From contig JAPSLL010000006.1 of NCBI GenBank assembly GCA_031180805.1, forward strand, positions 62,001 to 126,000: DNA of 64,000 nucleotides, in the 5' to 3' direction. The notes below the pieces were generated by a model that was given only the letters and a program-made list of their open reading frames with translations, ran no database searches and was not told the DNA's origin. Shown here piece after piece: positions 42,098 to 51,433 of this stretch. This DNA comes from Bacillus sp. (in: firmicutes) (GTDB taxonomy: Bacteria > Bacillota > Bacilli > Bacillales > Bacillaceae). Numbering within the stretch: position 1 is the stretch's first letter; each line of letters starts with the position of its first letter. Position numbers and translations under genes: made by a program.

Positions 42098-43501
42098 ATG
42101 ACTGAGATTATGCTGGCAAGACTACAATTTGCATCAACGACAATATTCCATTTTTTCTTTGTCCCATTGTCAATCGGTCTTGCCTTTTTAACTGCACTCA
42201 TGCAAACAATGTATTATGTCACAAAAAAAGAAAAGTATTTAAAAATGACCGATTTCTGGGGAAAGTTTTTCTTAATTAACTTCGCTGTCGGTGTCGTGAC
42301 TGGACTTATCCAGGAATTTCAATTTGGAATGAACTGGTCAGAGTACTCTCGATTTATGGGAGATATTTTTGGTGTACCACTAGCTATTGAAGCATTGCTT
42401 GCATTCTTTATCGAATCAACATTTATTGGCATTTGGGTATTTGGTAAAAATCGAATTCCTAAAGGATTACATTTAGCGAGTATATGGCTTGTTTCATTTG
42501 GAACAATCATTTCTGCATTTTGGATTTTAACAGCGAATTCTTTCATGCAAAATCCAGTTGGATACGAGCTTGAAAATGGTCGGGCACTTATGAATGATCT
42601 AGTTGCTGTGCTCACAAATCCAAAGGTACTTGTCGCCTTTCCACACACTATTTTCGCAGCACTTGCAACAGGTTCGTTCTTTATCATTGGTGTTAGTGCT
42701 TGGAAATTATTAAAGAAGCAGGATCTTTCTTTTTTCAAATCTTCCATGACAATCGCCTTAATTGTCGGTAGTATTTCTTCTTTAGGGATTGCCTTTTCAG
42801 GTCACTCTCAAGCAGGCTATCTTGTTGAAGCACAGCCGATGAAAATGGCTGCTGCCGAAGGAATATATGCGGATACAGTTGATCCAGCACCATGGACGGT
42901 TATTGCGAATATCGATACTGAAAATAAAGAAACAACAATGAGCTTAAAAATTCCCTATTTACTTAGCTATTTATCATACGGTGAATTCAAAGGTGAAGTA
43001 CAAGGGATGAATACAATCCAAGCTCAATACGAAGAAAAATTTGGTGAAGGTGATTATATTCCGCCGGTCAAAACAACATTTTGGAGCTTCCGAATTATGG
43101 TTGGTTTCGGCTGTGCAATGATATTGCTAACGTTCCTAGGATTAATTTATCGCAAATGGGGAAAACCAGAAAACCACCCTATTTATTTAAGAATTATGGT
43201 GTTCATGATTGCTGCACCATTTATCGCAAATACATCTGGTTGGATTATGTCTGAAATTGGACGTCAGCCATGGATTGTAAATGGTTTATTTCAAACATCA
43301 CAAGCGATAAGTCCAAATGTTTCTTCAGGACAAATTCTATTTTCGCTAATTGCCTTTTTAATCGTTTTTACATTGTTATTTGCAGCAACGGTCTATCTTT
43401 TTGTAAAAGTTATTAAACAAGGACCATATGTAAAAAAAGAAGAAGATGTTTCAGCTTCAGACCCTTTTAGCACAGGAGGCTTGGACCATGCAGTTAAGTG
43501 A
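42098..43501 (+). CDS. cydA: Cytochrome bd quinol oxidase subunit I
   Basis: 467 residues, nine or so membrane helices. It oxidises quinol and reduces oxygen at low tension without pumping protons. His18 in TTIFHFFFVPLSIG is the high-spin haem b ligand position. FPHTIFAAL contains a further His for haem. The short Q-loop (IPPVKTTFWSFRIM) is that of the Bacillus-type enzyme, and GWIMSEIGRQPWIVNG near 390 is the conserved quinol/haem region with Met. AGGAGG is nine bases before the ATG. It begins the cydABCD operon; its end overlaps cydB by 14 bases. Confidence 0.96.
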   Translation: MTEIMLARLQFASTTIFHFFFVPLSIGLAFLTALMQTMYYVTKKEKYLKMTDFWGKFFLINFAVGVVTGLIQEFQFGMNWSEYSRFMGDIFGVPLAIEALLAFFIESTFIGIWVFGKNRIPKGLHLASIWLVSFGTIISAFWILTANSFMQNPVGYELENGRALMNDLVAVLTNPKVLVAFPHTIFAALATGSFFIIGVSAWKLLKKQDLSFFKSSMTIALIVGSISSLGIAFSGHSQAGYLVEAQPMKMAAAEGIYADTVDPAPWTVIANIDTENKETTMSLKIPYLLSYLSYGEFKGEVQGMNTIQAQYEEKFGEGDYIPPVKTTFWSFRIMVGFGCAMILLTFLGLIYRKWGKPENHPIYLRIMVFMIAAPFIANTSGWIMSEIGRQPWIVNGLFQTSQAISPNVSSGQILFSLIAFLIVFTLLFAATVYLFVKVIKQGPYVKKEEDVSASDPFSTGGLDHAVK

Positions 43502-44501
43502 GATTTGGTTTTTATTAATTGGTCTGTTATTTGTCGGATTTATTTTTCTTGAAGGCTTTGATTTTGGTGTTGGAATGAGTACAAAATTCCTCGCCCGCAA
43601 TGAAATGGAAAAACGAGTACTCATCAATACGATCGGCCCTTTTTGGGATGCGAATGAAGTATGGCTAATCACTGCGGGTGGTGCAATGTTTGCAGCATTT
43701 CCTCATTGGTATGCAACGTTATTTAGCGGGTATTACATTCCATTTGTCGTTCTACTTCTCGCCCTAATTGCTCGAGGAGTTTCATTTGAATTTAGAGGGA
43801 AAGCACAAATGAACAAGTGGAAACAAACATGGGACTGGTCAATATTTTTTGGAAGCATACTCCCACCGTTTCTAGTTGGTGTATTATTTTCAAGTTTAAT
43901 TAAAGGGTTACCTATTGATGAAGAGATGAATATGTACGCAGGCTTCACTGATATTGTAAACCTATATACAATTGTTGGTGGGATCGCTTTTGTCCTTTTA
44001 TCCTATTTACACGGTTTAATGTTCATATCGTTAAAAACAACTGATTCATTAAGAGAGCGTGCTCGTGAGCAAGCAAAAAAAATCTATTATGCATGTGGCG
44101 CTATCATCGTTCTCTTTGTTGCACTAACAGCTTTATATACACCAGCATTTTCTGAAAAAGGCTTATATATTATTCCGATGTTTGGTGCCGTCATTTTGCT
44201 CTACCTTCTCCTCTTGCCATTATTGAAACAAAAACGAGAACGGCTAAGCTTTACAATGACCGGCTTAATTATGATTTTAGTAACAGCTTCATTTTTTGTT
44301 ACATTGTTCCCGAATGTGTTGATAAGCTCGCTTGATTCGGCAAACAACATAACGATTTATGCTGCCGCATCTGGTGATTATTCGTTAAAAGTCATGACCG
44401 TTGTTGCACTGACGATGGTACCCATCGTTTTAGTCTATACGATATGGAGCTACTATATATTCCGAAAACGAGTGACAGATAAGGAGCATTTAGAATACTA
44501 A
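43488..44501 (+). CDS. cydB: Cytochrome bd quinol oxidase subunit II
   Basis: 337 residues from the ATG at 43488, which has AGGAGG eight bases upstream within the end of cydA. Longer in-frame starts would give an N-terminus unlike the family. Signature blocks are WFLLIGLLFVGFIFLEGFDF, GPFWDANEVWLITAGGAMFA and SFEFRGKAQMNKWKQTWDW. Eight helices. It forms the bd oxidase with CydA. Its stop overlaps the cydC start (TAATG), so the two are translationally coupled. Confidence 0.96.
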   Translation: MQLSEIWFLLIGLLFVGFIFLEGFDFGVGMSTKFLARNEMEKRVLINTIGPFWDANEVWLITAGGAMFAAFPHWYATLFSGYYIPFVVLLLALIARGVSFEFRGKAQMNKWKQTWDWSIFFGSILPPFLVGVLFSSLIKGLPIDEEMNMYAGFTDIVNLYTIVGGIAFVLLSYLHGLMFISLKTTDSLRERAREQAKKIYYACGAIIVLFVALTALYTPAFSEKGLYIIPMFGAVILLYLLLLPLLKQKRERLSFTMTGLIMILVTASFFVTLFPNVLISSLDSANNITIYAAASGDYSLKVMTVVALTMVPIVLVYTIWSYYIFRKRVTDKEHLEY

Positions 44502-46240
44502 TGGATAAACAATTAATCAGCTATAGTGGAATCAAAAAACTATTTTGCATCATTAGTGTACTTACGATTGTTCAATGTTTCACAATCATTCTTCAAGCAA
44601 TTTACTTATCAAAAATTATTACGAGTATGTTTCAAGGGACAGTTTGGACAGCTGTCCTTCCCTATTTCTTTATGTTTATATGTTTATTTGCTACTCGGCA
44701 TTTATTGCAATGGCTTAAAGAAAGATTAAGCTATCGCTTTGCTGAAAAAACAGCATTTTCTTTACAAAAGAAGCTGTTATCAAAACTATTTGAAATAGGT
44801 CCTAATAAAGTTTCAAAGAATGGAACAGGAAATATAATCACTTTAGCTCTTGAAGGTATTCCAAATTTCCGAAAATATCTTGAGCTATTTATTCCTCGTT
44901 TCATTTCAATGCTTTTCATTCCAGTAATTATCTTATTATACGTTTTCTATTCAGATATCCTCTCAGGCATTGTCCTTACAATTACAATGCCTGTCATGAT
45001 TGTATTTTTAGCTTTACTAGGTCTAGTAGCAAAAAAAAAGGTTAATGACCAAATGGAAACATACCGATTACTTTCCCGTCATTTTGTTGATTCGTTACGG
45101 GGGATTGTCACACTAACCTATTTAGGAAGGAGCAAATCACATACGAAGGCAATTGCTACAGTAAGTGATAAATATCGAATTGCAACAAATCGGACTTTAC
45201 GAGTGGCGTTTCTTTCAACATTTTCACTTACCTTTTTCTCAAGTCTGTCCGTAGCAGTTCTTGCAGTTGAATTAGGTGTTCGGCTCATTAATGGGACAAC
45301 AGGGCTAGAAACTGCCCTCGCGATGCTCATTTTAGCACCTGAATATTTTGCACCTGTTAGAGAATTTGGCAATGACTTTCATGCAACAATGGATGGAAAA
45401 GAAGCAGGAAAACAAATCAATGAATTGCTTAATGAGGATAGTCTACCAGTAGTTAATGAAACGTTAGCCATTCCAAAATGGAATAAAGAATCTACATTAA
45501 CAGTCAACCAATTAACTAAAAGATCAAACGATGAAAATCGCAATCTCCTTGAAAATGTTCGGTTTAAAGTAAGTGGGTATAAAAAAGTCGGGATTATTGG
45601 GGCATCTGGTGCAGGAAAATCAACATTCATTGATCTAATTTCAGGCTTTACGATTCCTAACGAGAGTGACATTAAAATAAATGGAATCTCACTCCCCCAT
45701 TTTTCTGTTACAGAATGGCAAAGACAGCTTTCTTATATTCCACAGCACCCGTATATTTTCTCTGGTTCGATTGCTGAAAATATTAGCTGGAACAAACCGA
45801 AGGCAACAATCGAGGAAATAAAAAATGTCGTTAATATAACAGGCTTAACCGAACTCATCAATCGCCTTCCAAATGGCCTCGAAGAAAAAATCGGTCAAGG
45901 TGGACGGAGCTTAAGTGGTGGTGAAGAACAAAGAATCTCATTGGCTCGAGCTTTATTAACGGACCAGCCAATCCTCATACTAGATGAGCCAACTGCCCAT
46001 TTAGATATTGAAACAGAGCATGAAATCAAACAAATGATTCTTCCATTAATGGAAAACAAGCTCGTCTTTTTTGCTACCCATCGTCTCCATTGGATAAAAA
46101 ACATGGATATTATTTTCGTTATCAACGAAGGCAAGTTAGTCGAAATCGGAACACATGAAGAGTTATTTGAGAAAAAAGGACATTACTTCCATTTCATTGG
46201 AGGGAACATACAAAATGAAGCTATATCAGAAGTTTATTAA
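44501..46240 (+). CDS. cydC: ABC exporter for bd oxidase assembly, first subunit
   Basis: 579 residues: an N-terminal six-helix ABC exporter domain (about 1-310) and a C-terminal ATPase with Walker A GASGAGKST, the signature LSGGEEQR (LSGGQ) and Walker B ILILDEPTAHLD. It forms a heterodimer with the next gene product. This exporter of cysteine/glutathione-type thiols to the outside is needed to mature cytochrome bd. The symbol follows the B. subtilis gene order; the protein belongs to the family called CydD in E. coli. Coupled to cydB by overlapping stop and start. Confidence 0.92.
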   Translation: MDKQLISYSGIKKLFCIISVLTIVQCFTIILQAIYLSKIITSMFQGTVWTAVLPYFFMFICLFATRHLLQWLKERLSYRFAEKTAFSLQKKLLSKLFEIGPNKVSKNGTGNIITLALEGIPNFRKYLELFIPRFISMLFIPVIILLYVFYSDILSGIVLTITMPVMIVFLALLGLVAKKKVNDQMETYRLLSRHFVDSLRGIVTLTYLGRSKSHTKAIATVSDKYRIATNRTLRVAFLSTFSLTFFSSLSVAVLAVELGVRLINGTTGLETALAMLILAPEYFAPVREFGNDFHATMDGKEAGKQINELLNEDSLPVVNETLAIPKWNKESTLTVNQLTKRSNDENRNLLENVRFKVSGYKKVGIIGASGAGKSTFIDLISGFTIPNESDIKINGISLPHFSVTEWQRQLSYIPQHPYIFSGSIAENISWNKPKATIEEIKNVVNITGLTELINRLPNGLEEKIGQGGRSLSGGEEQRISLARALLTDQPILILDEPTAHLDIETEHEIKQMILPLMENKLVFFATHRLHWIKNMDIIFVINEGKLVEIGTHEELFEKKGHYFHFIGGNIQNEAISEVY

Positions 46241-47957
46241 TCCTTATATGAAACAATATTTAAAATCGGTTATAATCGCCATCTTCTTTGCTGTACTAAC
46301 GATCCTGACAAGTGCACTGCTCACATTTACATCAGGATATTTGATTTCAAAGGCATCACTCAAGCCTGAAACGATTTTACTATTATATGTACCTATTGTA
46401 GGTGTTCGTACTTTCGGGATTTCACGAGCAGTTTTCCAATATATTGAACGATTAACAAGTCATAATGCTGTTTTAAAGATTCTTAGTACAATGCGTGTTC
46501 AACTATATGAAATGATTGAGCCACAGGCTTTGTTCATTCATAATCGTTTTAAAACAGGTGATTTATTAGGTACTCTTGCTAATGACATTGAACATCTACA
46601 GGATGTTTATATCCGAACAGTCTTTCCAACTATTAGCGCAATCGTTGTTTTCTTTATAACAAATGTAACACTTGCCTTTTTTGATTGGAAATTTGCGATA
46701 TTTATCGCATTATGCCTTGGTATCATTGTTTTCGTATATCCTCTTCTATCTTTATACTTGCTTAAAACAAGGCAAACAGAACAAAAATCATGGCATGTTA
46801 AGCTTTATGAGTCGTTAACAGATACGCTTTTCGGTATAAAGGACTGGATGATAAGTGGAAAGAAGGAGCAATTTATTCAACAATTTTTAAACGCTCAATC
46901 TGCAAAAAATCAAATTGATCGCTCTATTGTGTTTTGGAATCAAACAAGAACATTACATCTACAGGTATTATCAGGGATCATTATGATTTCTATGACGATT
47001 TGGGCAAGCATTATGGTTCAATCAGGTGAATTTGCTCCAAGCTATATAGCTGCTTTTACGCTCGTAACATTACCTATAGTTGAGGGACTACTTCCTGTTT
47101 CCAATGCGGTTGAGAAAATTCAATCTTATAAAGAAGCATTAAAAAGGCTTGACCGAATTGAACGTTTTTCAAATAACGGACAGGAACGTTCAGACATTTC
47201 TAGCAAAATTCCTTTGAAAAATGTAACGATAGAACTGAATCAGCTTTCCTACCGTTATCAAAATCAACAAGAAAATGCTGTAAATAACATCTCACTTAGG
47301 ATTCCACAAGGACAAAGGTTAGCGATACTTGGAAAAAGTGGTGCGGGAAAGTCTACACTTATTCAATTATTACAAGGCTCCCTCCTTCCTACATCTGGAA
47401 CAGTTTCAATTGCTGGTTTCGCACCAGAACATTTTGGAGAATGCATTTATGACATCATTAGTGTTTTAAATCAGAAGCCATATCTTTTTGCGACAACTGT
47501 TGAAAATAATATTCGCTTAGGAAAAGAGCATGCATCCCGCGAAAAAATTGAGGAGATTGTCAAACAAGTAGGATTAGCTCATTATATTCAGTCACTTCCG
47601 AACGGTCTTGATACACAAATGGAGGAAACCGGACAACGCTTTTCTGGTGGGGAAAGACAAAGAATTGCTCTTGCAAGAATATTATTAAAAAATACACCGA
47701 TTGTTGTTCTTGATGAGCCAACAATTGGGCTAGATCCTTTAACAGAATCCAAGCTAATGGACACGGTATTTGATGTTCTTAAAGATAAAACCGTTATTTG
47801 GATTACACATCATTTGATCCAAATTGAAAAAATGGATCAAGTAATCTTCCTAGATCATGGTGAATTGACAATGCACGGCTCTCATGACGAGCTTATGAAG
47901 ACAAACAAACGATATCACCAATTGTTTCAATTGGATCGTGGTAAAGCACATGTTTGA
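46215..47957 (+). CDS. cydD: ABC exporter for bd oxidase assembly, second subunit
   Basis: 580 residues from the ATG at 46215, preceded by GGAGGG within the end of cydC (26-base overlap). Membrane domain (about 1-320) with TSGYLISKASLKPETILLLY and VRTFGISRAVFQYIERL, typical of the CydC/CydD partner. The ATPase has GKSGAGKST, FSGGERQR and VVLDEPTIGLD. It pairs with the previous protein to export thiols. The name follows B. subtilis order (E. coli family CydC). The operon ends at a hairpin 19 bases after the stop. Confidence 0.92.
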   Translation: MKLYQKFINPYMKQYLKSVIIAIFFAVLTILTSALLTFTSGYLISKASLKPETILLLYVPIVGVRTFGISRAVFQYIERLTSHNAVLKILSTMRVQLYEMIEPQALFIHNRFKTGDLLGTLANDIEHLQDVYIRTVFPTISAIVVFFITNVTLAFFDWKFAIFIALCLGIIVFVYPLLSLYLLKTRQTEQKSWHVKLYESLTDTLFGIKDWMISGKKEQFIQQFLNAQSAKNQIDRSIVFWNQTRTLHLQVLSGIIMISMTIWASIMVQSGEFAPSYIAAFTLVTLPIVEGLLPVSNAVEKIQSYKEALKRLDRIERFSNNGQERSDISSKIPLKNVTIELNQLSYRYQNQQENAVNNISLRIPQGQRLAILGKSGAGKSTLIQLLQGSLLPTSGTVSIAGFAPEHFGECIYDIISVLNQKPYLFATTVENNIRLGKEHASREKIEEIVKQVGLAHYIQSLPNGLDTQMEETGQRFSGGERQRIALARILLKNTPIVVLDEPTIGLDPLTESKLMDTVFDVLKDKTVIWITHHLIQIEKMDQVIFLDHGELTMHGSHDELMKTNKRYHQLFQLDRGKAHV

Positions 47958-47975
47958 AATAAATACTTACTTAAA

Positions 47976-48007
47976 AGAAGGGCAATAAACAAAAATACTG
48001 CCCTTCT
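47976..48007. terminator. Bidirectional terminator after cydD
   Basis: AGAAGGGCA (47976-47984) pairs perfectly with TGCCCTTCT (47999-48007), with T-rich flanks on both strands. It separates cydD from the convergent small gene at 48014. Confidence 0.8.
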
Positions 48008-48013
48008 CTCTTC

Positions 48014-48166
48014 TTACTTCGCTTTTTTTACAACAATATCATAATACAATCCTCGTAAAACTGATGTTTTATGCAATTCTATCTTTCTTCTATCAATTGG
48101 GTGCCGATTAATCCCCTTTGACTTTAACTGCTGAACAAACCAACCCTTCGATCCTGGATATGCCAT
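48014..48166 (-). CDS. YflJ-like small protein (DUF2639)
   Basis: A 50-residue protein, MAYPGSKGWFVQQLKSKGIN...HPIDRRKIELHKTSVLRGLY..., matching the pattern of Bacillus YflJ/DUF2639. It is very basic with no membrane segment. AAAGAGGTGAAAAAT gives a good ribosome site at eight bases. The family is conserved in Bacillus and uncharacterised. It is convergent to the cyd operon and ends at the shared terminator. Confidence 0.8.
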   Translation of the reverse strand: MAYPGSKGWFVQQLKSKGINRHPIDRRKIELHKTSVLRGLYYDIVVKKAK

Positions 48167-48319
48167 ATTTTTCACCTCTTTATCTATGCTTGTCCTAAAT
48201 GTATGTAGTACTTAAGAAAACTATGAATAGGATTTTTTTCTTAATTTGGTGCTTTTTTTAAACTAGTTGAATAAAACTTAAATAGAGAAATGGATATTCC
48301 AATTAATAGGAGGATATTT

Positions 48320-48745
48320 ATGCAATTTTATTATGGAAACCAAATGCCCTTACGTGTATTAGATGAGGCTGAATTTTGGAAGCATCAGGAGGAAGAGCAC
48401 ACAGTTGTCATTCGCGAGCTAGTTAAAAACCTTGAGCAACAATATGTGGAGGATCTACAAAAATGGGAGGACGAATTTGCTAAAGCTCACCATAGGGTTA
48501 TTCGATACATTGAAACTGTGAATCGTTCAAATGGACAAGTTTCTCCTGCACTCTATCAGGACGTGCTTCAGCTTGTCACGTTCTGCTTAAAACAAAGCGA
48601 GGAATTTACAAATTTTTGCCGGATGCTTATGAAAGAAAGTGAACCTATCAAACGAAATCAAACGGCAAAAGTAGTTTTAAATCATATAATTGTAGAATCA
48701 GAGTATTTTATTGGCGTTGCCCAAACCATTTTATATAAAGGATAA
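48320..48745 (+). CDS. DUF2935 helical protein (short form)
   Basis: 141 residues from an ATG at 48320, six bases after AGGAGG; the longer frame start at 48290 lies before this site. Helical bundle with FWKHQEEEHTVVIRELV, WEDEFAKAHHRVIRYIE and VLNHIIVESEYFIGVAQ, where the Glu/His positions suggest metal binding. It is related to, but half the size of, the protein at 26113-26940. Function unknown. A U-tailed terminator follows. Confidence 0.78.
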   Translation: MQFYYGNQMPLRVLDEAEFWKHQEEEHTVVIRELVKNLEQQYVEDLQKWEDEFAKAHHRVIRYIETVNRSNGQVSPALYQDVLQLVTFCLKQSEEFTNFCRMLMKESEPIKRNQTAKVVLNHIIVESEYFIGVAQTILYKG

Positions 48746-48769
48746 AATGAGATTCTTAATACTATCACT

Positions 48770-48797
48770 GCACCCAATTTTTTTGTGGTGCTTTTTT
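48770..48797 (+). terminator. Terminator of the short DUF2935 gene
   Basis: GCACC (48770-48774) pairs with GGTGC (48787-48791), followed by six T residues. Confidence 0.75.
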
Positions 48798-48916
48798 AAT
48801 TAATATGCTACTTAGAGCTATGTTAACAATCCCCATCTACAAAAGTTAAAATGCTGGACATTCACCTCGTAAAGTGCTCTGCCGTATACTGTATGAGCCT
48901 TGAGGAGGTGATTCAA

Positions 48917-49660
48917 TTGAATCGTTTATATACATCTGAATCGTTAGATGGTTTAGGCAATTGGGAAAAATCTGTTTTAAGTAAATTCATCTTGAAAATG
49001 ACAAATAAACAAGAGCTGTTTCCATGTATCCCCGCTACGCAAGGACATCGATTGAACCATTTTCGTTACGGATTTTTAGGTGACCCAAGAAGCATCTCTT
49101 CAGTTGAGGAGCTAGCAGAATTATTAACCGAATACACGAGAACATCAAAGGAATTTGGGGAATTTACATCATTGATTGTATTTTTTCAAACACCGAAAGA
49201 AATAAAAGAAACATACTCAGTCGAGCAATATGAGCAATTATTTTGGAATCATCTAAATGGCTTATCGAAGCTAGACAAAAAAACCTGGCCAATGCATATT
49301 CCTGTTACCCCTCATGATCCACTATGGGAGTTTTGTTTTCATGGTGAACAATATTTTATATACTGTGCAACACCAGCACATTACCGTAGAAAAAGCAGGC
49401 AGTTTGATGACTACATGTTAGCAATTACTCCTAGATGGGTGCTGACAACATTTGAGCATTCAGGGACATATGCACATAAAATTAGAAAGCATATACGTAA
49501 AAGACTTGAAAAATACGATTCAACCGGGATCCATCAAAGTTTAAATCAATATGGAAATGCTGACAATTTCGAATGGAAGCAATATTTTTTACATGATGAT
49601 GATAGCGAACTTTCTAAATGCCCGTTTCATATGTGGAAAAAAGAAGATAAAGAAGAATGA
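48917..49660 (+). CDS. YqcI/YcgG family protein
   Basis: 247 residues from a TTG at 48917 with AGGAGG eight bases upstream; the longer frame has no site. Diagnostic blocks are FPCIPATQGHRLNHFRYGFL, LTEYTRTSKEFGEFTSLIVF, WPMHIPVTPHDPLWEFCFHG and CATPAHYRRKSRQF. The C-terminus includes KCPFHMWK. The family occurs in Bacillus (YqcI, YcgG) and other bacteria; its biochemical role is unknown, and the conserved Cys/His residues are suggestive of a metal or haem site. Shares a terminator with convergent selO. Confidence 0.88.
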   Translation: MNRLYTSESLDGLGNWEKSVLSKFILKMTNKQELFPCIPATQGHRLNHFRYGFLGDPRSISSVEELAELLTEYTRTSKEFGEFTSLIVFFQTPKEIKETYSVEQYEQLFWNHLNGLSKLDKKTWPMHIPVTPHDPLWEFCFHGEQYFIYCATPAHYRRKSRQFDDYMLAITPRWVLTTFEHSGTYAHKIRKHIRKRLEKYDSTGIHQSLNQYGNADNFEWKQYFLHDDDSELSKCPFHMWKKEDKEE

Positions 49661-49694
49661 CCATCAAAAATTTTAAACGTCATTTTGATGGTCA
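49658..49694. terminator. Bidirectional terminator between YqcI-like gene and selO
   Basis: TGACCATCAAAA (49658-49669) pairs perfectly with TTTTGATGGTCA (49683-49694). The arm overlaps the plus-strand stop codon, and T-rich tails flank it. Confidence 0.82.
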
Positions 49695-49720
49695 AGTTTT
49701 TCGTAAAACCTTAATTCCAG

Positions 49721-51193
49721 TTATGTTCCGCAATAGGTACGATATGGGAGCGTTGTCGTCTCTGGTAATTTTGTATATTCCACATGACTAGTTGAATAGG
49801 AATAAGGTGAAGAAAGCACATCAAGTAGCTTCTTCATGACGGTAAAATCCCCTTCTTCTTCAGCAGCCTTCAGCGCTTCTTCAACCCGATGATTCCTCGG
49901 GATCACTGAAGGATTTGATTTTTTCATCAGCTGCTGAGATGCTTCCTCTGTCTGCTCCTGTCGCAATCGTCTTGCCTGCCATTTTTCCTGCCAATTACTA
50001 AATTCTTCACTTTTAAACAAGTCTATATCTGAAAGCTCATTAATCGTTAAGGAGCGGAACGTATTCGTATAATCTGCTTTATATTTCTGCATAAGATTTA
50101 ATAGCTCCTCAATGAGCGATTCATCCTCTGCTTCCTCGTTAAAGAGACCGAGTTTATCCCTCATCCCTTGATTCCAATGCTGATAAAACAGTTCAGTAAA
50201 ATGAGAAATTTCAGCTTGGGCAATATTTACCGCTTCCTCTTCATCATCATGAAGTAATGGCAATAATGTTTCGGCAAATCTTGCAAGATTCCAGCCTCCT
50301 ATATAAGGCTGATTCCCATAAGCATAGCGTCCTTGCATATCAATTGAGCTAAAGACTGTTGCTGGATCATACGTATCCATAAAGGCGCATGGCCCATAAT
50401 CGATTGTTTCACCACTTACTGTCATATTGTCAGTATTCATAACACCATGAATAAATCCAACTAGCTGCCATTTCGAAATAAGCTTTGCTTGACGCTTGAT
50501 TACCTCCTTAAGGAATGCAAGATAGCGATCATGATCATTCCTAATTTCAGGATAATGACGTTCTATCGTATAATCTGCCAATTGACGAAGCTCTTCCTTT
50601 GTCCCCCATTGTGCTCCATATTGAAAGGTACCAACTCGTATATGGCTAGCTGCGACACGAGTAAGTATCGCTCCAGGTAAAATCGTTTCTCTAATAACCT
50701 CTTCCCCTGTTGCAATGACTGCTAGACTTCTTGTCGTTGGGATTCCAAGTGCGTACATCGCTTCACTTATGATATATTCACGAAGCATTGGTCCAAGCGC
50801 TGCACGTCCATCACCACCACGGGAAAACGGTGTTCTTCCAGATCCTTTTAATTGAATATCTACACGCTCTCCTTTAGGTGTTAGATGCTCGCCAAGTAAT
50901 ATAGCACGTCCATCACCGAGCATATTAAAATGACCAAATTGATGTCCAGCATATGCTTGCGCAAGCGGAGAAGCCCCTTCTGGAATTTCATTTCCAGCAA
51001 GCTGCTCTACACCTTCCCTACATTGAAGCCCCTGTTCTTTTAAGCCAAGTGTTTCTGCTAAACGGCTGTTCACAATGACAATTTTTGGGGAGCTTACTTC
51101 AGTAGGTAGTTGTAATTTAAAAAATGTATGAGGTAAACGCGTATAACTATTATCAAAATTCCATCCTATTTCGACATTATCTTCCTTAGTCAT
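49721..51193 (-). CDS. selO: Protein adenylyltransferase SelO (YdiU)
   Basis: 490 residues from an ATG at 51193 preceded six bases by AAGGAG; a longer frame to 51280 has no site. SelO is a pseudokinase that transfers AMP to Ser, Thr or Tyr of proteins and is linked to oxidative stress. Visible motifs are [57 protein letters not shown] (the catalytic-loop and metal region) and DYGPCAFMD. The C-terminal CGT matches the redox Cys/Sec position. It is monocistronic, convergent with the YqcI-like gene. Confidence 0.95.
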   Translation of the reverse strand: MTKEDNVEIGWNFDNSYTRLPHTFFKLQLPTEVSSPKIVIVNSRLAETLGLKEQGLQCREGVEQLAGNEIPEGASPLAQAYAGHQFGHFNMLGDGRAILLGEHLTPKGERVDIQLKGSGRTPFSRGGDGRAALGPMLREYIISEAMYALGIPTTRSLAVIATGEEVIRETILPGAILTRVAASHIRVGTFQYGAQWGTKEELRQLADYTIERHYPEIRNDHDRYLAFLKEVIKRQAKLISKWQLVGFIHGVMNTDNMTVSGETIDYGPCAFMDTYDPATVFSSIDMQGRYAYGNQPYIGGWNLARFAETLLPLLHDDEEEAVNIAQAEISHFTELFYQHWNQGMRDKLGLFNEEAEDESLIEELLNLMQKYKADYTNTFRSLTINELSDIDLFKSEEFSNWQEKWQARRLRQEQTEEASQQLMKKSNPSVIPRNHRVEEALKAAEEEGDFTVMKKLLDVLSSPYSYSTSHVEYTKLPETTTLPYRTYCGT

Positions 51194-51382
51194 TATGTTC
51201 TCCTTATATCTCATGAAAAATTTTTTTGCCAAACTCTTATTATTGTCCGCTACAAATGATTTGTTATTCGATTGAGTCATGATAAAAATGAAATGGATAT
51301 CATTTTCTTTATCATACCATGAAAAAAATTCCTTTACCTATTTCATGATTGTAGTACAAGTGGAAGAGAATATCTTTCACAT

Positions 51383-51413
51383 AAAAAAGTAATGGACCTT
51401 TAAAATCCATTAC
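51383..51413 (-). terminator. Terminator of the MFS gene
   Basis: GTAATGGA (51389-51396) pairs with TCCATTAC (51406-51413); six U follow on the minus strand, 21 bases past the stop at 51434. Confidence 0.85.
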
Positions 51414-51433
51414 CAATTTTTATAAATAGATAT